Source: Streptomyces sp. NL15-2K (GTDB lineage: Bacteria; Actinomycetota; Actinomycetes; Streptomycetales; Streptomycetaceae). From it: a DNA stretch of 64,000 nt. Below the pieces are notes generated by a model that was not told the origin of the DNA, ran no database searches, and saw nothing but the letters and a program-made list of their open reading frames with translations. How positions within the stretch are numbered: position 1 is the stretch's first letter; every line of letters begins with the position of its first letter. Of the stretch, positions 25,390 to 35,056 are shown piece after piece. The stretch is from contig NZ_CP130630.1 of the NCBI RefSeq assembly GCF_030551255.1, forward strand, positions 11,283,001-11,347,000, read 5' to 3'. The translations under genes and the position numbers were made by a program.

Positions 25390-28262
25390 CGCACGCGCCC
25401 GCGGCCGTGGCCCGTCTGGTCGCCCGGCTGGCCGAGACCGCCCCCGGTCTGCGGGTGGAAACCGGACCGGGCCCCACGGGTCCGTACGCCTACGACGCCT
25501 CCAACTACCGCGTCCCCCCGCGGGCCGTGGCCTTCCCGCGCACCGCCGAGGACGTGAGCGCGGTGCTGCGGGCCTGCCGGGAGGCGGGGATCCCGGTGAC
25601 GGCTCGGGGCGGCGGCACCAGCATGGCGGGCAACGCGGTCGGACCGGGCGTGGTCCTGGACTTCTCCCGGCACATGAACCGGATCCTGGACCTCGACCCG
25701 GAGTCGGGCACCGCGCGCGTCGAGGCCGGAGTAGTCCTCGACGCGCTGCGGGACGCGGCCGGCGAGCACGGGCTCACCTTCGGCCCGGACCCCTCCTCGC
25801 ACAGCCGCTGCACGCTCGGCGGAATGATCGGCAACGACGCGTGCGGGAACCGGTCGGTGCGGGACGGGCGGACCAGCGGACACATCGAGGCCCTGGAGAT
25901 CGTCACCGCGGACGGTGTGCGCGCCCTGGCCGACCACAGCGGCCTCCGTGCGCTCGACGCCGCGGACACCGAACGGATCGCCCAGCTCGAAGAGCACGTA
26001 CGGCAGCTGATCACGGACCACCTGGCGACGATCCGCACCGAACTCGGCCGCATCCCCCGCCAGGTCTCCGGCTACCAGCTGCACCACCTGCTGCCCGAGC
26101 ACGGCTTCGACGTGGCCCGCGCCCTGGTCGGCACCGAGGGCACCTGCGCGGTCGTGACGGCCGCGAAGGTGCGCCTGATCGCCACCGCGCCGGCCTCGGC
26201 GCTGCTGACTCTCGGCTACGACGACGTCGTCGACGCGGCCGAGGACGTGCCGGAGATCCTGCGCTGGTCGCCCTCCGCCGTGGAGGGCATGGACGAGGCG
26301 ATCGTCGCGACCATGCGCGCCCGCCGTGGCCCCGGTTCCGTCACCGGCCTGCCGGAGGGCCGTGCCTGGCTCTACGTCGAGCTCGACGGCGACGACGAGG
26401 CCTCGGTCACCGCCCGCGCCGCGGAACTGCTCGACGTGCTCAAGGCCCGGGGCCGGATGACCGGTGGTCGGGTCGTCGAGAGCGCGGCCGAGCGGCGCTC
26501 GCTGTGGCGGGTCCGCGAGGACGGGGCCGGACTCGCCGCCCGTCTCGTGGACGGCGGGGAGTCCTGGCCCGGGTGGGAGGACGCGGCGGTGGCCCCCGAG
26601 CATCTGGCCGCCTACCTGCGGGACTTCCGCAAGCTCCTGGCCTCCCACAGCCTGACCGGAGTGCTGTACGGGCACTTCGGCGCGGGCTGCGTGCACGTGC
26701 GCATCGACTTCGACCTCGCCACGGACACCGGCCGGGCCGCCGCCCGCCGGTTCCTCACCGAGGCGGCCTCCCTGGTCGTCGAGCACGGCGGCACGCTGTC
26801 GGGCGAGCACGGCGACGGACGTGCCCGCAGCGAGCTGCTGGAGGTCATGTACAGCCGCGGGATGATCCGGGCGTTCGCCGCCTTCAAGGAGATCTTCGAC
26901 CCCGAAGGGCTGCTCAACCCCGGTGTCATCGTGGCCCCGGCCGCCCTCGACACCGACCTGGCGCTGCACCGGATCGAGCCGCTCGACACGGTGTTCACCT
27001 TCCCGCACGACGAGGACGGTTTCGCGGGCGCGGCCCGCCGCTGCGTGGGCATCGGCCGCTGCCGCAGCGACGCGGGCGGAGTGATGTGCCCCAGTTACCG
27101 GGCCACCGGGGAGGAGAACGACTCGACCCGGGGGCGGGCCCGCCTGCTCCAGGAGATGGTGCGCGGCGAGACGGTCCAGGACGGCTGGCGCTCGACCGAG
27201 GTCCGTGAAGCGCTCGACCTGTGCCTGTCCTGCAAGGCGTGCTCCAGCGACTGCCCGGTCGGCGTCGACATGGCCACGTACAAGGCGGAGTTCCTGCACC
27301 AGCACTACAAGGGAAGGATCAGGCCCCGCTCCCACTACTCGCTGGGCTGGCTGCCCCTGACCTCCGCCCTCGCCGGATACGCCGCCCGCCCCCTCAACGC
27401 GCTGCTGCGCGGGCCGGTGGGCACCTTGCTCGCCCGCCTCGGCGGCGTGTCCACGAAGCGCGGGATCCCGGCCTTCGCCTCCCGGCGCACCCTGCGCAAG
27501 GTCCTGCGCGCGGCGAGGACGAGCGAACCGGCGAAGGCGCTGCTCTTCGTCGACAGCTTCACCCGCGCCTTCCGCCCCGAGGTGGCCGGAGCCGCGAGCC
27601 GCGTGCTCACCGACGCGGGAATCCCCTGCACGACACAGGACGACCTGTGCTGCGGCCTGACCTGGGTCAGCACCGGCCAGCTGTCCGTCGCGCGCCGAAT
27701 CATGGCCCGCACGGTCGCCCACCTCGACAACGGCGACGACCGGCCGATCATCGTGGCGGAACCCAGCTGCGCCGCCGCTCTCAAACGCGACGTGCCCGAA
27801 CTGCTCGGCACCGAGGCCGCCGCGCGCGTCGCCGCCCGCGTCCACACCTTCACCGGGGCCCTGACCGACCTCGCCGAGCCGGGCTGGAACCCGCCGCCGC
27901 TGCCCGGGAACGTCGTACTCCAGACCCACTGCCACGAGTACGCCACCTTCAAGGGCCGTCGCCCCGCCGACCTGCTGCGCCGGTTCGGCGTACGCGAGGT
28001 CGACGAGGCCGAGGGCTGCTGCGGACTCGCCGGGAACTTCGGCTTCGAGGAGCAGCACTACGACACCTCGATGGCCGTCGCCGACCTGGCCCTGAAGCCA
28101 CGGCTCGACGGCATCGACGAGGCCACGCGGACCGCCGTCGTGGCCGACGGCTTCAGCTGTGCCACCCAGATCGACCACCTCGCCGGTGACCGGGACATCC
28201 GCGCCCTGCACCTCGCGGAACTCCTCGACCCCGCCGCCGATCAACCAGGAGAGACCTCATGA
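25386..28262 (+). CDS. FAD-linked oxidase fused to a 4Fe-4S/CCG domain (2-hydroxyacid dehydrogenase type)
   Basis: 958 residues. The N-terminal FAD_binding_4 domain (about 40-250) contains VTARGGGTSMAGNAVGPG, the PCMH flavin-binding loop, and IGNDACGNRSVRDGRTSGH; the FAD-oxidase C-terminal domain follows (GVLYGHFGAGCVHVRIDFDL; SGEHGDGRARSELL). Then come two ferredoxin cysteine clusters, CVGIGRCRSDAGGVMCPSY and CLSCKACSSDCPVG, and two CCG repeats (DLCCGLTWVS; EGCCGLAGNFG) that bind a further iron-sulfur cofactor. Such fusions oxidise D-2-hydroxyacids (lactate, 2-hydroxyglutarate) or related substrates and pass electrons to quinone. ATGA overlaps join it to both neighbours. In this operon it may oxidise a hydroxy acid that arises by reduction of the semialdehyde; that is inference. 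Confidence 0.87.
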   Translation: MTHAPAAVARLVARLAETAPGLRVETGPGPTGPYAYDASNYRVPPRAVAFPRTAEDVSAVLRACREAGIPVTARGGGTSMAGNAVGPGVVLDFSRHMNRILDLDPESGTARVEAGVVLDALRDAAGEHGLTFGPDPSSHSRCTLGGMIGNDACGNRSVRDGRTSGHIEALEIVTADGVRALADHSGLRALDAADTERIAQLEEHVRQLITDHLATIRTELGRIPRQVSGYQLHHLLPEHGFDVARALVGTEGTCAVVTAAKVRLIATAPASALLTLGYDDVVDAAEDVPEILRWSPSAVEGMDEAIVATMRARRGPGSVTGLPEGRAWLYVELDGDDEASVTARAAELLDVLKARGRMTGGRVVESAAERRSLWRVREDGAGLAARLVDGGESWPGWEDAAVAPEHLAAYLRDFRKLLASHSLTGVLYGHFGAGCVHVRIDFDLATDTGRAAARRFLTEAASLVVEHGGTLSGEHGDGRARSELLEVMYSRGMIRAFAAFKEIFDPEGLLNPGVIVAPAALDTDLALHRIEPLDTVFTFPHDEDGFAGAARRCVGIGRCRSDAGGVMCPSYRATGEENDSTRGRARLLQEMVRGETVQDGWRSTEVREALDLCLSCKACSSDCPVGVDMATYKAEFLHQHYKGRIRPRSHYSLGWLPLTSALAGYAARPLNALLRGPVGTLLARLGGVSTKRGIPAFASRRTLRKVLRAARTSEPAKALLFVDSFTRAFRPEVAGAASRVLTDAGIPCTTQDDLCCGLTWVSTGQLSVARRIMARTVAHLDNGDDRPIIVAEPSCAAALKRDVPELLGTEAAARVAARVHTFTGALTDLAEPGWNPPPLPGNVVLQTHCHEYATFKGRRPADLLRRFGVREVDEAEGCCGLAGNFGFEEQHYDTSMAVADLALKPRLDGIDEATRTAVVADGFSCATQIDHLAGDRDIRALHLAELLDPAADQPGETS

Positions 28263-29698
28263 CCGACACACCGACGCAGTTGTTCATCGGCGGTGCCTGG
28301 GTGGACGCCGCGGACGGCGCCACCCTGCCCGTGGACGACCCGGCGACCGGCGAGATCCTCTGCCACGTCGCCGACGCGGGCCCGAAGGACGCCCGGCTCG
28401 CGGAGGACGCGGCCGTCGAGGCACAGGAGGAGTGGGCCCGTACGGCGCCCCGGGCGCGCAGCGAGATCCTGCGCCGCGCGCACGAGCTCATCCTGGAGCG
28501 CACCGACGAGCTCGCCCACCTCATGACGTCCGAGATGGGCAAGCCGCTGGCCGAGGCCAGGGGAGAGGTGGCGTACGCAGCCGAGTTCTTCCGCTGGTTC
28601 TCCGAGGAGGCCGTCCGCATCGACGGCGGCTACGGCGTCCTGCCCGACGGCCGCAACCGCATGCTGCTCTCGCGCCGCCCCGTCGGACCCTGCCTGCTGA
28701 TCACCCCGTGGAACTTCCCGCTGGCCATGGGCACCCGCAAGATCGGCCCGGCGATCGCGGCGGGCTGCACGATGATCCTCAAGCCGGCCCCGCAGACCCC
28801 CCTGTCCAGCCTGGCCCTCGCCGCGATCCTGAAGGAGGCCGGACTGCCGGACGGCGTACTGAACGTCGTCACCACCTCCCGGGCGGGCGAGGTGTGCGAA
28901 CCGCTGCTGCGCGGCGGCCGGATCCGCAAGCTGTCCTTCACCGGCTCCACGCAGGTCGGACGGCTGCTGCTCGCGCAGTGCGCCGACACGGTCGTACGCA
29001 CGTCCATGGAGCTGGGCGGCAACGCGCCGTTCATCGTCTTCGACGACGCCGACCTGGACACGGCCGTGGACGGCGCGATGGTCGCCAAGATGCGCAACAT
29101 GGGGGAGGCGTGTACCGCCGCGAACCGCTTCTTCGTCCACCGGTCGGTGGCGGAGGAGTTCGCGCAGCGTCTCGCGACACGTATGGGTTCGCTCGTCGTG
29201 GGCCCCGGCACCCGGGACGGCGTCGACGTCGGCCCGCTGATCGACACGGCCGGGCGGGCCAAGGTCGAGGAACTGGTCACGGACGCGGTGGAGCGTGGCG
29301 CCCGGGTGCTCGTCGGCGGCCGTACCCCGGAAGGGCCGGGCTGCTTCTACCCACCGACCGTACTCACCGACGTCGCCCCTGACAGCCGTCTGATGGACAC
29401 GGAGATCTTCGGACCCGTGGCCGCGATCCTCACCTTCGACGAGGAGGACGAGGTCGTACGCCGCGCCAACGACACCCCCTGGGGACTGGTCGGCTACGTC
29501 TTCACCGAGGGCCTGGACCGCGCGCTTCGCATCAGCGAACGGCTGGAGGTCGGAATGGTGGGGCTGAACACGGGGCTCGTCTCCAACCCGGCCGCACCCT
29601 TCGGCGGCGTCAAGCAGTCCGGGCTGGGCCGTGAGGGCGGCAGGGTCGGGATCGACGAGTTCCTGGAGTACCAGTACCTCGCGGTGCCCGTGCGATGA
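28259..29698 (+). CDS. NAD(P)-dependent succinate-semialdehyde-type dehydrogenase
   Basis: 479 residues, normal length for the family. The NAD-binding region is LLITPWNFPLAMGTRKIGPA and FTGSTQVGRLL; the catalytic glutamate lies in MELGGNAPFIVFDDADLD and the nucleophile is Cys285 in GEACTAANRFFVH. The C-terminal signature PFGGVKQSGLGREGG is typical of succinate-semialdehyde dehydrogenases (GabD-like). Final step of the three-gene operon: it would oxidise the semialdehyde from the aminotransferase to a dicarboxylate that enters the TCA cycle. Start overlaps the upstream stop (ATGA). Confidence 0.9.
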   Translation: MTDTPTQLFIGGAWVDAADGATLPVDDPATGEILCHVADAGPKDARLAEDAAVEAQEEWARTAPRARSEILRRAHELILERTDELAHLMTSEMGKPLAEARGEVAYAAEFFRWFSEEAVRIDGGYGVLPDGRNRMLLSRRPVGPCLLITPWNFPLAMGTRKIGPAIAAGCTMILKPAPQTPLSSLALAAILKEAGLPDGVLNVVTTSRAGEVCEPLLRGGRIRKLSFTGSTQVGRLLLAQCADTVVRTSMELGGNAPFIVFDDADLDTAVDGAMVAKMRNMGEACTAANRFFVHRSVAEEFAQRLATRMGSLVVGPGTRDGVDVGPLIDTAGRAKVEELVTDAVERGARVLVGGRTPEGPGCFYPPTVLTDVAPDSRLMDTEIFGPVAAILTFDEEDEVVRRANDTPWGLVGYVFTEGLDRALRISERLEVGMVGLNTGLVSNPAAPFGGVKQSGLGREGGRVGIDEFLEYQYLAVPVR

Positions 29699-29756
29699 CG
29701 GCGGCGGTCCTGACCCCGCGTACCCGCGTGCTGCGGCCGACCCACATGTGGGGGAG

Positions 29757-29906
29757 CCGCCCTCGGCCCAGGTGGCGGGCGGTGATTTCCGCGGCGGTGT
29801 CGGTCACCAGCCGCCCCAGCTCCGTCAGTCGACCGGGGTCGAAGCGGGAGTCGGGAAGGGAGACGGCCACGGCGGCCAGTACGGCTCCCGCTTGCGCACC
29901 GCCCAC
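29757..29906 (-). pseudogene. Possible relic of an IclR-family regulator C-terminus
   Basis: The minus frame reads GAVLAAVAVSLPDSRFDPGR, then LTELGRLVTDTAAEITARHL, which resembles the last strand and helix of IclR effector domains. Nothing that looks like the N-terminal winged helix is in frame, and the sequence drifts into the end of the dehydrogenase gene. A 12-bp perfect palindrome CCCACATGTGGG lies at 29741-29752. The rest of 29699-30096 (398 bases) shows no gene; it must contain the promoter for the SpoIIE phosphatase gene. Confidence 0.35.
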
Positions 29907-30096
29907 CCGTCCGCATCAGGCGCGCCAGCCCCTGCCGACACGGCACCGGATCGGCCTGATCCACGGGCAGCATCGTCGCGATATCCGCCCTGCGGCCGCT
30001 GCGTCGGTGGACCTGTGGGCTTCCCGTCACCAAGGTCCACGGCACCCGCCCGCAGCGACTGGCAGACGACCATAAAATGGAACAAACCATCCATGG

Positions 30097-32622
30097 ATGA
30101 TCGAGGCCAACGTGTCGACCAACGGTGTGGCATCGGGCTCGTACCCGTTCGGTTCCGTGAGTGCCGGCGAAGCTCCCGAGCGCGACGACGCACTGGTCAG
30201 CGCGGTCGTCAGTGCCGTGGAGGTGACCGGAGCGCATGCCGGAAGCGTGTTCCTGATCTCCGGCGACCATCGCTCGCTCGTCCTGGCCGCGGCGTGCGGG
30301 ACGCCGCCCTCCCTGCTGGGCGGGTGGCGTCGGATCCCGGTGAACAGCCGCATCCCGGTGGCGGAGGCGTACCGCTCCGGGCGCATCGTCCACCTGGCCG
30401 GTGCGGAGGAGACGATGCGGCGCTTCCCCCAGCTCTCGGTCGCCGTGCCGTACCCGTTCGGCTCCGCCTCGGTCCCCGTGAGAGCGGGAGAGCGGGCCTT
30501 CGGAGCGATGGCAGTGGTGTGGACGCCCAAGCCCGACGGGACGGGACTGTCGAGGAGGCAGCGCCGGCAGCTGTACTCCACGGCCGACCGTCTGGGCACC
30601 GCCCTCGCCGGGCTGAGCGCCCGCCGCCTGCTCGGCGAGTGGGACGAGCGGAAGGCGCCGATGGTCGTCCCGGTGCCGTCCGCTCCGATGGTACGGGTGG
30701 GTCTGTTCGACTGGAACCTCGACACCGGAGCGCTCACGGTCGACGACGAGCTGTGCGCGATCTTCGGGATCCCGCCGCGCGAGTTCGACGGACGGGCGGC
30801 CACCCTGGCGGCCAGGATCGAGCCCTCGGATCTGCCCGGCTTCCGGTCCGCCGCCCGTGCCGCGGTCGAGGAAGGGCATGTGCTCGCGCACTGCGTACGC
30901 ATCAGGGACAGCGGTGGGGGGCTCCGCACGGTCGAACTCTGGGGCCGGGTGCCCGAGCACCCTGACGACCCGCGGGCGGCGACCCATCTGATCGGCGCCG
31001 TGCTCGACTCCGGGAGCGGCATGGCCGCCGTCGCGGCGATCGAGCGGCTCGCGGACGGCTTCTTCGCGCTCTCCTCGGACGGACGTGTCACCTACGCCAA
31101 CCACAGCCTGGAGAATCTGCTGCGGGCCGGTCAGGACGAACTGCTCGGCCGACGCCCCTGGGACGTTCTGCCCTGGCTGGCCGATCCCGTGTACGAGGAC
31201 CGCTACCGGGCCGCCGTGGTCTCGCAACAGCCGGTTTCCTTCCTGGTCCGCCGCCCGCCCGACGAATGGCTGGTCTTCTCCCTGCACCCGGGCGCGCAGG
31301 GCATGACGGGATGGGCGGCGCCCGTGAGACAGCCGGTGCCGGCCGGCACCGGCCCCGGGACGGCCGTGGCGGAGGAGGGCCCGCCCGCCTCCTTGTCGTC
31401 TCCGCCCGCGGCCCCGCGACTGGGCGCCCTTTACCGCGTGCTCCAGCTGGGCAGCGCTCTGACCGGGGCGGTCACCGCACGCGAGGTGTTCGATGCCGTC
31501 GCCGATCAGCTGCTGCCCGCTTTCGGCGGCCAGACGCTGGCGATCGCCGTGGTGGAGGAGCGGCGCCTGCGCCTGCTCGCGCAGCGCGGCTACTCCGAGC
31601 GCTTTCTCGCCCGGTTCGAAGGCACCCCCCTGCATGCCCGGCTGCCCGTGACGGATGCGCTGGCTTCCGGTGCACCCCTGTTCGTCGAATCCCCGGAGGA
31701 GTTGCTCGAGACGTACCCCGGGATCCTGGTCGGCCAGTCCAACTCCTGGGCATTCCTGCCGTTGATCGCCTCCAACCGCCCGGTCGGCGCCTGCATGCTC
31801 GGCTTCGACGACGTCCACCGGTTCCCCGACGAGGAGCGTGGCGTCCTCACCGCCCTGGGCGGCCTGATCGCCCAGGCCCTCGAACGGGCCAGGCTCTACG
31901 ACGCCGAATTCGCCCTCGCCCGCGGCCTGCAGAACGCGCTGTTGCCGCACCGGCTGCCCACGCTGCCGGGCGTCCGTGTCACCGGGCGCTATCTTCCGGG
32001 CACCAGGGGCATGGACATCGGCGGCGACTGGTACGACGCCATCCCCATCGGCGATGAGGTCGCGCTCATCGTCGGGGACGTCGAGGGACACAACGTGGCC
32101 GCCGCGGCCACCATGGGCCAGCTACGCAGCGCGATGCGGGCCTTCGTCATCGCCGGCCACCAGCCGAAGGACGTCGTCGCCGGCACCAACCGGCTCCTTC
32201 TGGACCTCGACCCCGCGCTGCTCGCCAGCTGCTGCTACGCCCGCCTCCAACCCCGCTCGGGGATCGTACGCATCGTCCGCGCGGGCCACTGCCCGCCCCT
32301 GCTGCGGCTGCCCGACGGACACGCGGAGATCCTGGATGCGCCGGGCGGCCCGCTGCTCGGCGTCGAGGCAACGCCCGACTATCCGGAGTCGGAGCGGCAC
32401 CTCGTGCCCGGATCGGTCCTCACGCTGTACACGGACGGGTTGATCGAGAGACGCGACTCGGACATAGGTTCCGGCATCGGCCGGCTCCGGGACTCACTGG
32501 CCCGCATGGGCGGCAACCGCCTGGAGGATCTGGCCGACGGACTGCTGCGGGACGCCTGCCAGTCCCTCGACCGGGCGGACGACATCGCACTCCTGCTCAC
32601 CGAGTACACCCCGTCACGATGA
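30097..32622 (+). CDS. SpoIIE-type PP2C phosphatase with GAF and PAS sensors
   Basis: 841 residues. Order: an N-terminal GAF-like domain (to about 175), a PAS domain around VGLFDWNLDTGALTVDDELC (about 200-310), a second PAS around FALSSDGRVTYANHSLENLL, a GAF domain (about 440-600) and a SpoIIE/PP2C catalytic domain (about 620-838) with GGDWYDAIPIGDEVALIVGD (metal-binding aspartate), VEGHNVAAAATMGQLRSAMR, ARAGHCPPLLR-type strand (VRAGHCPPLLRLPDG) and LYTDGLIERRDSDI. These enzymes dephosphorylate anti-anti-sigma factors in partner-switching pathways. No kinase domain is attached. Start ATG 30097; an earlier ATG lies out of frame. Soluble, no transmembrane segment. Confidence 0.9.
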   Translation: MIEANVSTNGVASGSYPFGSVSAGEAPERDDALVSAVVSAVEVTGAHAGSVFLISGDHRSLVLAAACGTPPSLLGGWRRIPVNSRIPVAEAYRSGRIVHLAGAEETMRRFPQLSVAVPYPFGSASVPVRAGERAFGAMAVVWTPKPDGTGLSRRQRRQLYSTADRLGTALAGLSARRLLGEWDERKAPMVVPVPSAPMVRVGLFDWNLDTGALTVDDELCAIFGIPPREFDGRAATLAARIEPSDLPGFRSAARAAVEEGHVLAHCVRIRDSGGGLRTVELWGRVPEHPDDPRAATHLIGAVLDSGSGMAAVAAIERLADGFFALSSDGRVTYANHSLENLLRAGQDELLGRRPWDVLPWLADPVYEDRYRAAVVSQQPVSFLVRRPPDEWLVFSLHPGAQGMTGWAAPVRQPVPAGTGPGTAVAEEGPPASLSSPPAAPRLGALYRVLQLGSALTGAVTAREVFDAVADQLLPAFGGQTLAIAVVEERRLRLLAQRGYSERFLARFEGTPLHARLPVTDALASGAPLFVESPEELLETYPGILVGQSNSWAFLPLIASNRPVGACMLGFDDVHRFPDEERGVLTALGGLIAQALERARLYDAEFALARGLQNALLPHRLPTLPGVRVTGRYLPGTRGMDIGGDWYDAIPIGDEVALIVGDVEGHNVAAAATMGQLRSAMRAFVIAGHQPKDVVAGTNRLLLDLDPALLASCCYARLQPRSGIVRIVRAGHCPPLLRLPDGHAEILDAPGGPLLGVEATPDYPESERHLVPGSVLTLYTDGLIERRDSDIGSGIGRLRDSLARMGGNRLEDLADGLLRDACQSLDRADDIALLLTEYTPSR

Positions 32623-32640
32623 GACGCGGAAGGCGTGCGG

Positions 32641-33804
32641 CTACCTGCCCCAGATCTTCCGGTACGCCTCCCGATAGCCCGGCGGGTCCCAGGCCGTGTC
32701 CCCGTCGCTGTTGTCGGACGTGGCGATGTGGACGGGAGACACGTATCCGCTGGCGGGTCGCCCGGAGAAGGCGCGGTTGAACTCGTCGACGATCTGCCAG
32801 CCTTGCAGGGACAGCGGCTCGGGCACGGTCGCCGCCTGGTACTGCCTGCTGTTGATGCGCTGGAAGGCGGAGGGGTCGCCGTCTCCGGCGCCGATGTTGA
32901 AGGGCGGTCCGGACCCCTGCTTGCCGGCCGCGCGGAACGCCGGTGCGGCATCGGCGAAGTACAGGTCGTTGATGGCCACGGAGTGGGTCCACCTGTCCTG
33001 GAAGCGGGACAGGAGCGAGGCGACCTCCCGGGGCGTGCGACTGCTCGCGTCCGGGATCGGGATGTTCTCGTAGGCCAGCAGCTTCACTCCCGAACAGGTG
33101 GCGAGCTCCTGCCTGATCAGCTCGGACTTGTTCCTGGCGAAGGGGATCGAGGCGTCGGTGAAGACCACCACGCCGGCGTTGCCGCGGGAGCTCGAGATGA
33201 CCCATTGGGCACTGACTCCCGCCACGTCCTCGACTCTGGTGGTGACGTTGGTGAAGAGCTCGGGCCGCCGGCTGGGGCCGGGGGCAGCGACCGCGTGCCA
33301 GCCGATGAGCGGGATGCGTGCCGCGTTGGCCCGGGCGACCTGCTGCGACGTCGAGTCGGGGTCGAAGCCGCCGATGACGATGCCCGACGGCCTGAGGGCC
33401 ACGGCGTCGCTCATCGCCGCCTGGATGCCGGCCGGGGTACCGCCACCGTCGATCACCCGGACGTTCCAGCCGATGACCCGCGCGGCTTCCCGCACGCCGT
33501 CGGCGGCGCCCGCGACTCCGGGATTGGTCATGGTCTGGGCGACGTAGGCGATGGTTCTGCCGGGCACCGCCGTGGGGCCGCTGGTCGGTCCGTTCCAGGG
33601 GACGTCGGTCCGCTCCGCCCGGCTGACGGCGGCCTGGGCCCCGGCGTGGACCGCGGGACAGCCGTTCGGACCCGAGGGGGAGTCCCCCGGGCCGCTCGAC
33701 GAGCCGCGTTCGCAGCCGGCCAGGACGGTTGCCGCGGCCAGCAGGGCGGTGGCGGCGGACCGGGCCTTGAGGACGGCGGGGGCGGTCTTGTTGTCGCGGT
33801 GCAC
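32641..33804 (-). CDS. Sugar ABC transporter substrate-binding lipoprotein
   Basis: 387 residues. Signal peptide with lipobox ATVLAGC (Cys at about residue 31), then a Ser/Gly/Pro linker and a two-domain periplasmic-binding protein (type 1): TIAYVAQTMTNPGVAGAADG; LRPSGIVIGGFDPDSTSQQV; GVVVFTDASIPFARNKSEL. It would deliver a monosaccharide or similar to the permease/ATPase pair encoded just upstream; a 94-base gap separates it from the permease. Its order at the end of the operon is less usual than at the start. Ligand unknown. Confidence 0.85.
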   Translation of the reverse strand: MHRDNKTAPAVLKARSAATALLAAATVLAGCERGSSSGPGDSPSGPNGCPAVHAGAQAAVSRAERTDVPWNGPTSGPTAVPGRTIAYVAQTMTNPGVAGAADGVREAARVIGWNVRVIDGGGTPAGIQAAMSDAVALRPSGIVIGGFDPDSTSQQVARANAARIPLIGWHAVAAPGPSRRPELFTNVTTRVEDVAGVSAQWVISSSRGNAGVVVFTDASIPFARNKSELIRQELATCSGVKLLAYENIPIPDASSRTPREVASLLSRFQDRWTHSVAINDLYFADAAPAFRAAGKQGSGPPFNIGAGDGDPSAFQRINSRQYQAATVPEPLSLQGWQIVDEFNRAFSGRPASGYVSPVHIATSDNSDGDTAWDPPGYREAYRKIWGR

Positions 33805-33898
33805 GGGAACTCCTCGCGGAGGGATGCGGGGGAGGGCGCGCGGCAGGGATGCGCGGGAGGACGCCGCCGGGGACGGTCGTGAGGCCCGCGGGCGCGGG

Positions 33899-35056
33899 TC
33901 ATGGGGTGCTGCCCGCCGTGCCGCCCTCCTGCGGCGGGGAGGACGGCGGCTCCGTCGTCCCGGCGGGGGCGTCGCGGGCCGCCACGGCGCCGGTGCGCAG
34001 CCGGCGGCGAGCGGCGTAGCCGGCCAGGCCGACGGCGAGGAGCAGGGTGCCGCCGTGGAACAGCGGCACCGTCCAGAAATCGGCGCCCATCTGGCCGATG
34101 CCGGTGAGGCCGACGGCTAGGACGGCGACGGCGACGAGGGTGCCCATCGCGTTGGGGCGGCCGGGTTTGATCGCGGTGGAGCCGAGGAGGGCGCCGACGA
34201 AGGCGGGCAGCAGGTAGTCGAGGCCGACGCTCGGATTGCCGATCTGCTGCTGGGCCGCGAGCAGCACTCCGGCGAAGCCGACGATCAGCCCTGACGCGGC
34301 GAAGGCATACACGGTGTACTTGCGGACCGGGATGCCGACGAGGTCGGCGGCGCGCGGGTTCGACCCGACGACGTACAGGTACCGGCCGAGCGGCAGCCGC
34401 TCCAGCACCAGCCAGAGGACGAGGGCGATCGCGAGCACGTAGAAGGCGGGGACCGGCAGGCCGAGGAACGTGGAGTTGTAGAGGTCGGTGAAGGCGTCCG
34501 GGAGGCCTTGCGGGCCGGGGACGATCCGGCCGCCGTCGGTGACCCAGCCGGTCACGGCGTACATCATGCTGCCGGTCCCGAGCGTGGCGATGAACGAGTC
34601 GATCCGGCCGAACTCGACGATGACCCCGTTGAGGACGCCCACGACGACCCCTGCGACGATCACCGCGAGGCAGGCGAGCGGCCAGGACCATCCCTCGTTG
34701 ACGACGAGCTGCATCACCATGACGTGCGCCAGGCCGAGCCCGTAACCGATGGAGAGGTCGAACGCGCCGGTCACGATGGGGACCATGGCGGCGAGCGCGA
34801 GGACGGCCGGGATCGACTGGGTGTACAGGATCGAGTCGACGGTGTTCAGGGTGGGAAAGGTCTGCGGCAGGGTGAGGGAGAAGAACAGGAAGAGCAGGCC
34901 GGTGAGGGCCAGGAGGCCGTAGGCACCGATGAGGTGTGCGCCGGGGCCGTCCGGTCGTGCCGGGCGGTTCGGCCCGTCGGATCGGCCGAGTCGGCTTGGC
35001 CCGCCCGGTCGATGCCGTCGCGGCCGGGGCGAGGAGGGGGAGGGCGAGGCGGTCAC
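33899..35056 (-). CDS. Ribose-type sugar ABC transporter permease
   Basis: 385 residues from GTG 35056, which overlaps the ATPase stop as GTGA. The BPD_transp_2 family motif GAFDLSIGYGLGLAHVMVMQ (the DLS.G signature) and FIATLGTGSMMYAVTGW are clear. About ten hydrophobic segments. The N-terminal 45 residues are a Pro/Arg/Ser-rich cytoplasmic tail and the C-terminal 30 residues are likewise polar. It forms the channel of a monosaccharide importer with the ATPase and the binding lipoprotein. The open frame extends upstream to 35341 only as an antisense-type overlap with the ATPase gene. Confidence 0.88.
   Translation of the reverse strand: MTASPSPSSPRPRRHRPGGPSRLGRSDGPNRPARPDGPGAHLIGAYGLLALTGLLFLFFSLTLPQTFPTLNTVDSILYTQSIPAVLALAAMVPIVTGAFDLSIGYGLGLAHVMVMQLVVNEGWSWPLACLAVIVAGVVVGVLNGVIVEFGRIDSFIATLGTGSMMYAVTGWVTDGGRIVPGPQGLPDAFTDLYNSTFLGLPVPAFYVLAIALVLWLVLERLPLGRYLYVVGSNPRAADLVGIPVRKYTVYAFAASGLIVGFAGVLLAAQQQIGNPSVGLDYLLPAFVGALLGSTAIKPGRPNAMGTLVAVAVLAVGLTGIGQMGADFWTVPLFHGGTLLLAVGLAGYAARRRLRTGAVAARDAPAGTTEPPSSPPQEGGTAGSTP

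Noticed and set aside
25104..28244. 1,046-codon minus frame opposite the FAD/Fe-S oxidoreductase
   Set aside because: Low-complexity Gly/Arg/Val-rich shadow without motifs; the plus strand has all catalytic motifs.
29494..32091. 865-codon minus frame opposite the GAF/PAS phosphatase
   Set aside because: Shadow frame; the phosphatase on the plus strand carries clear domains.
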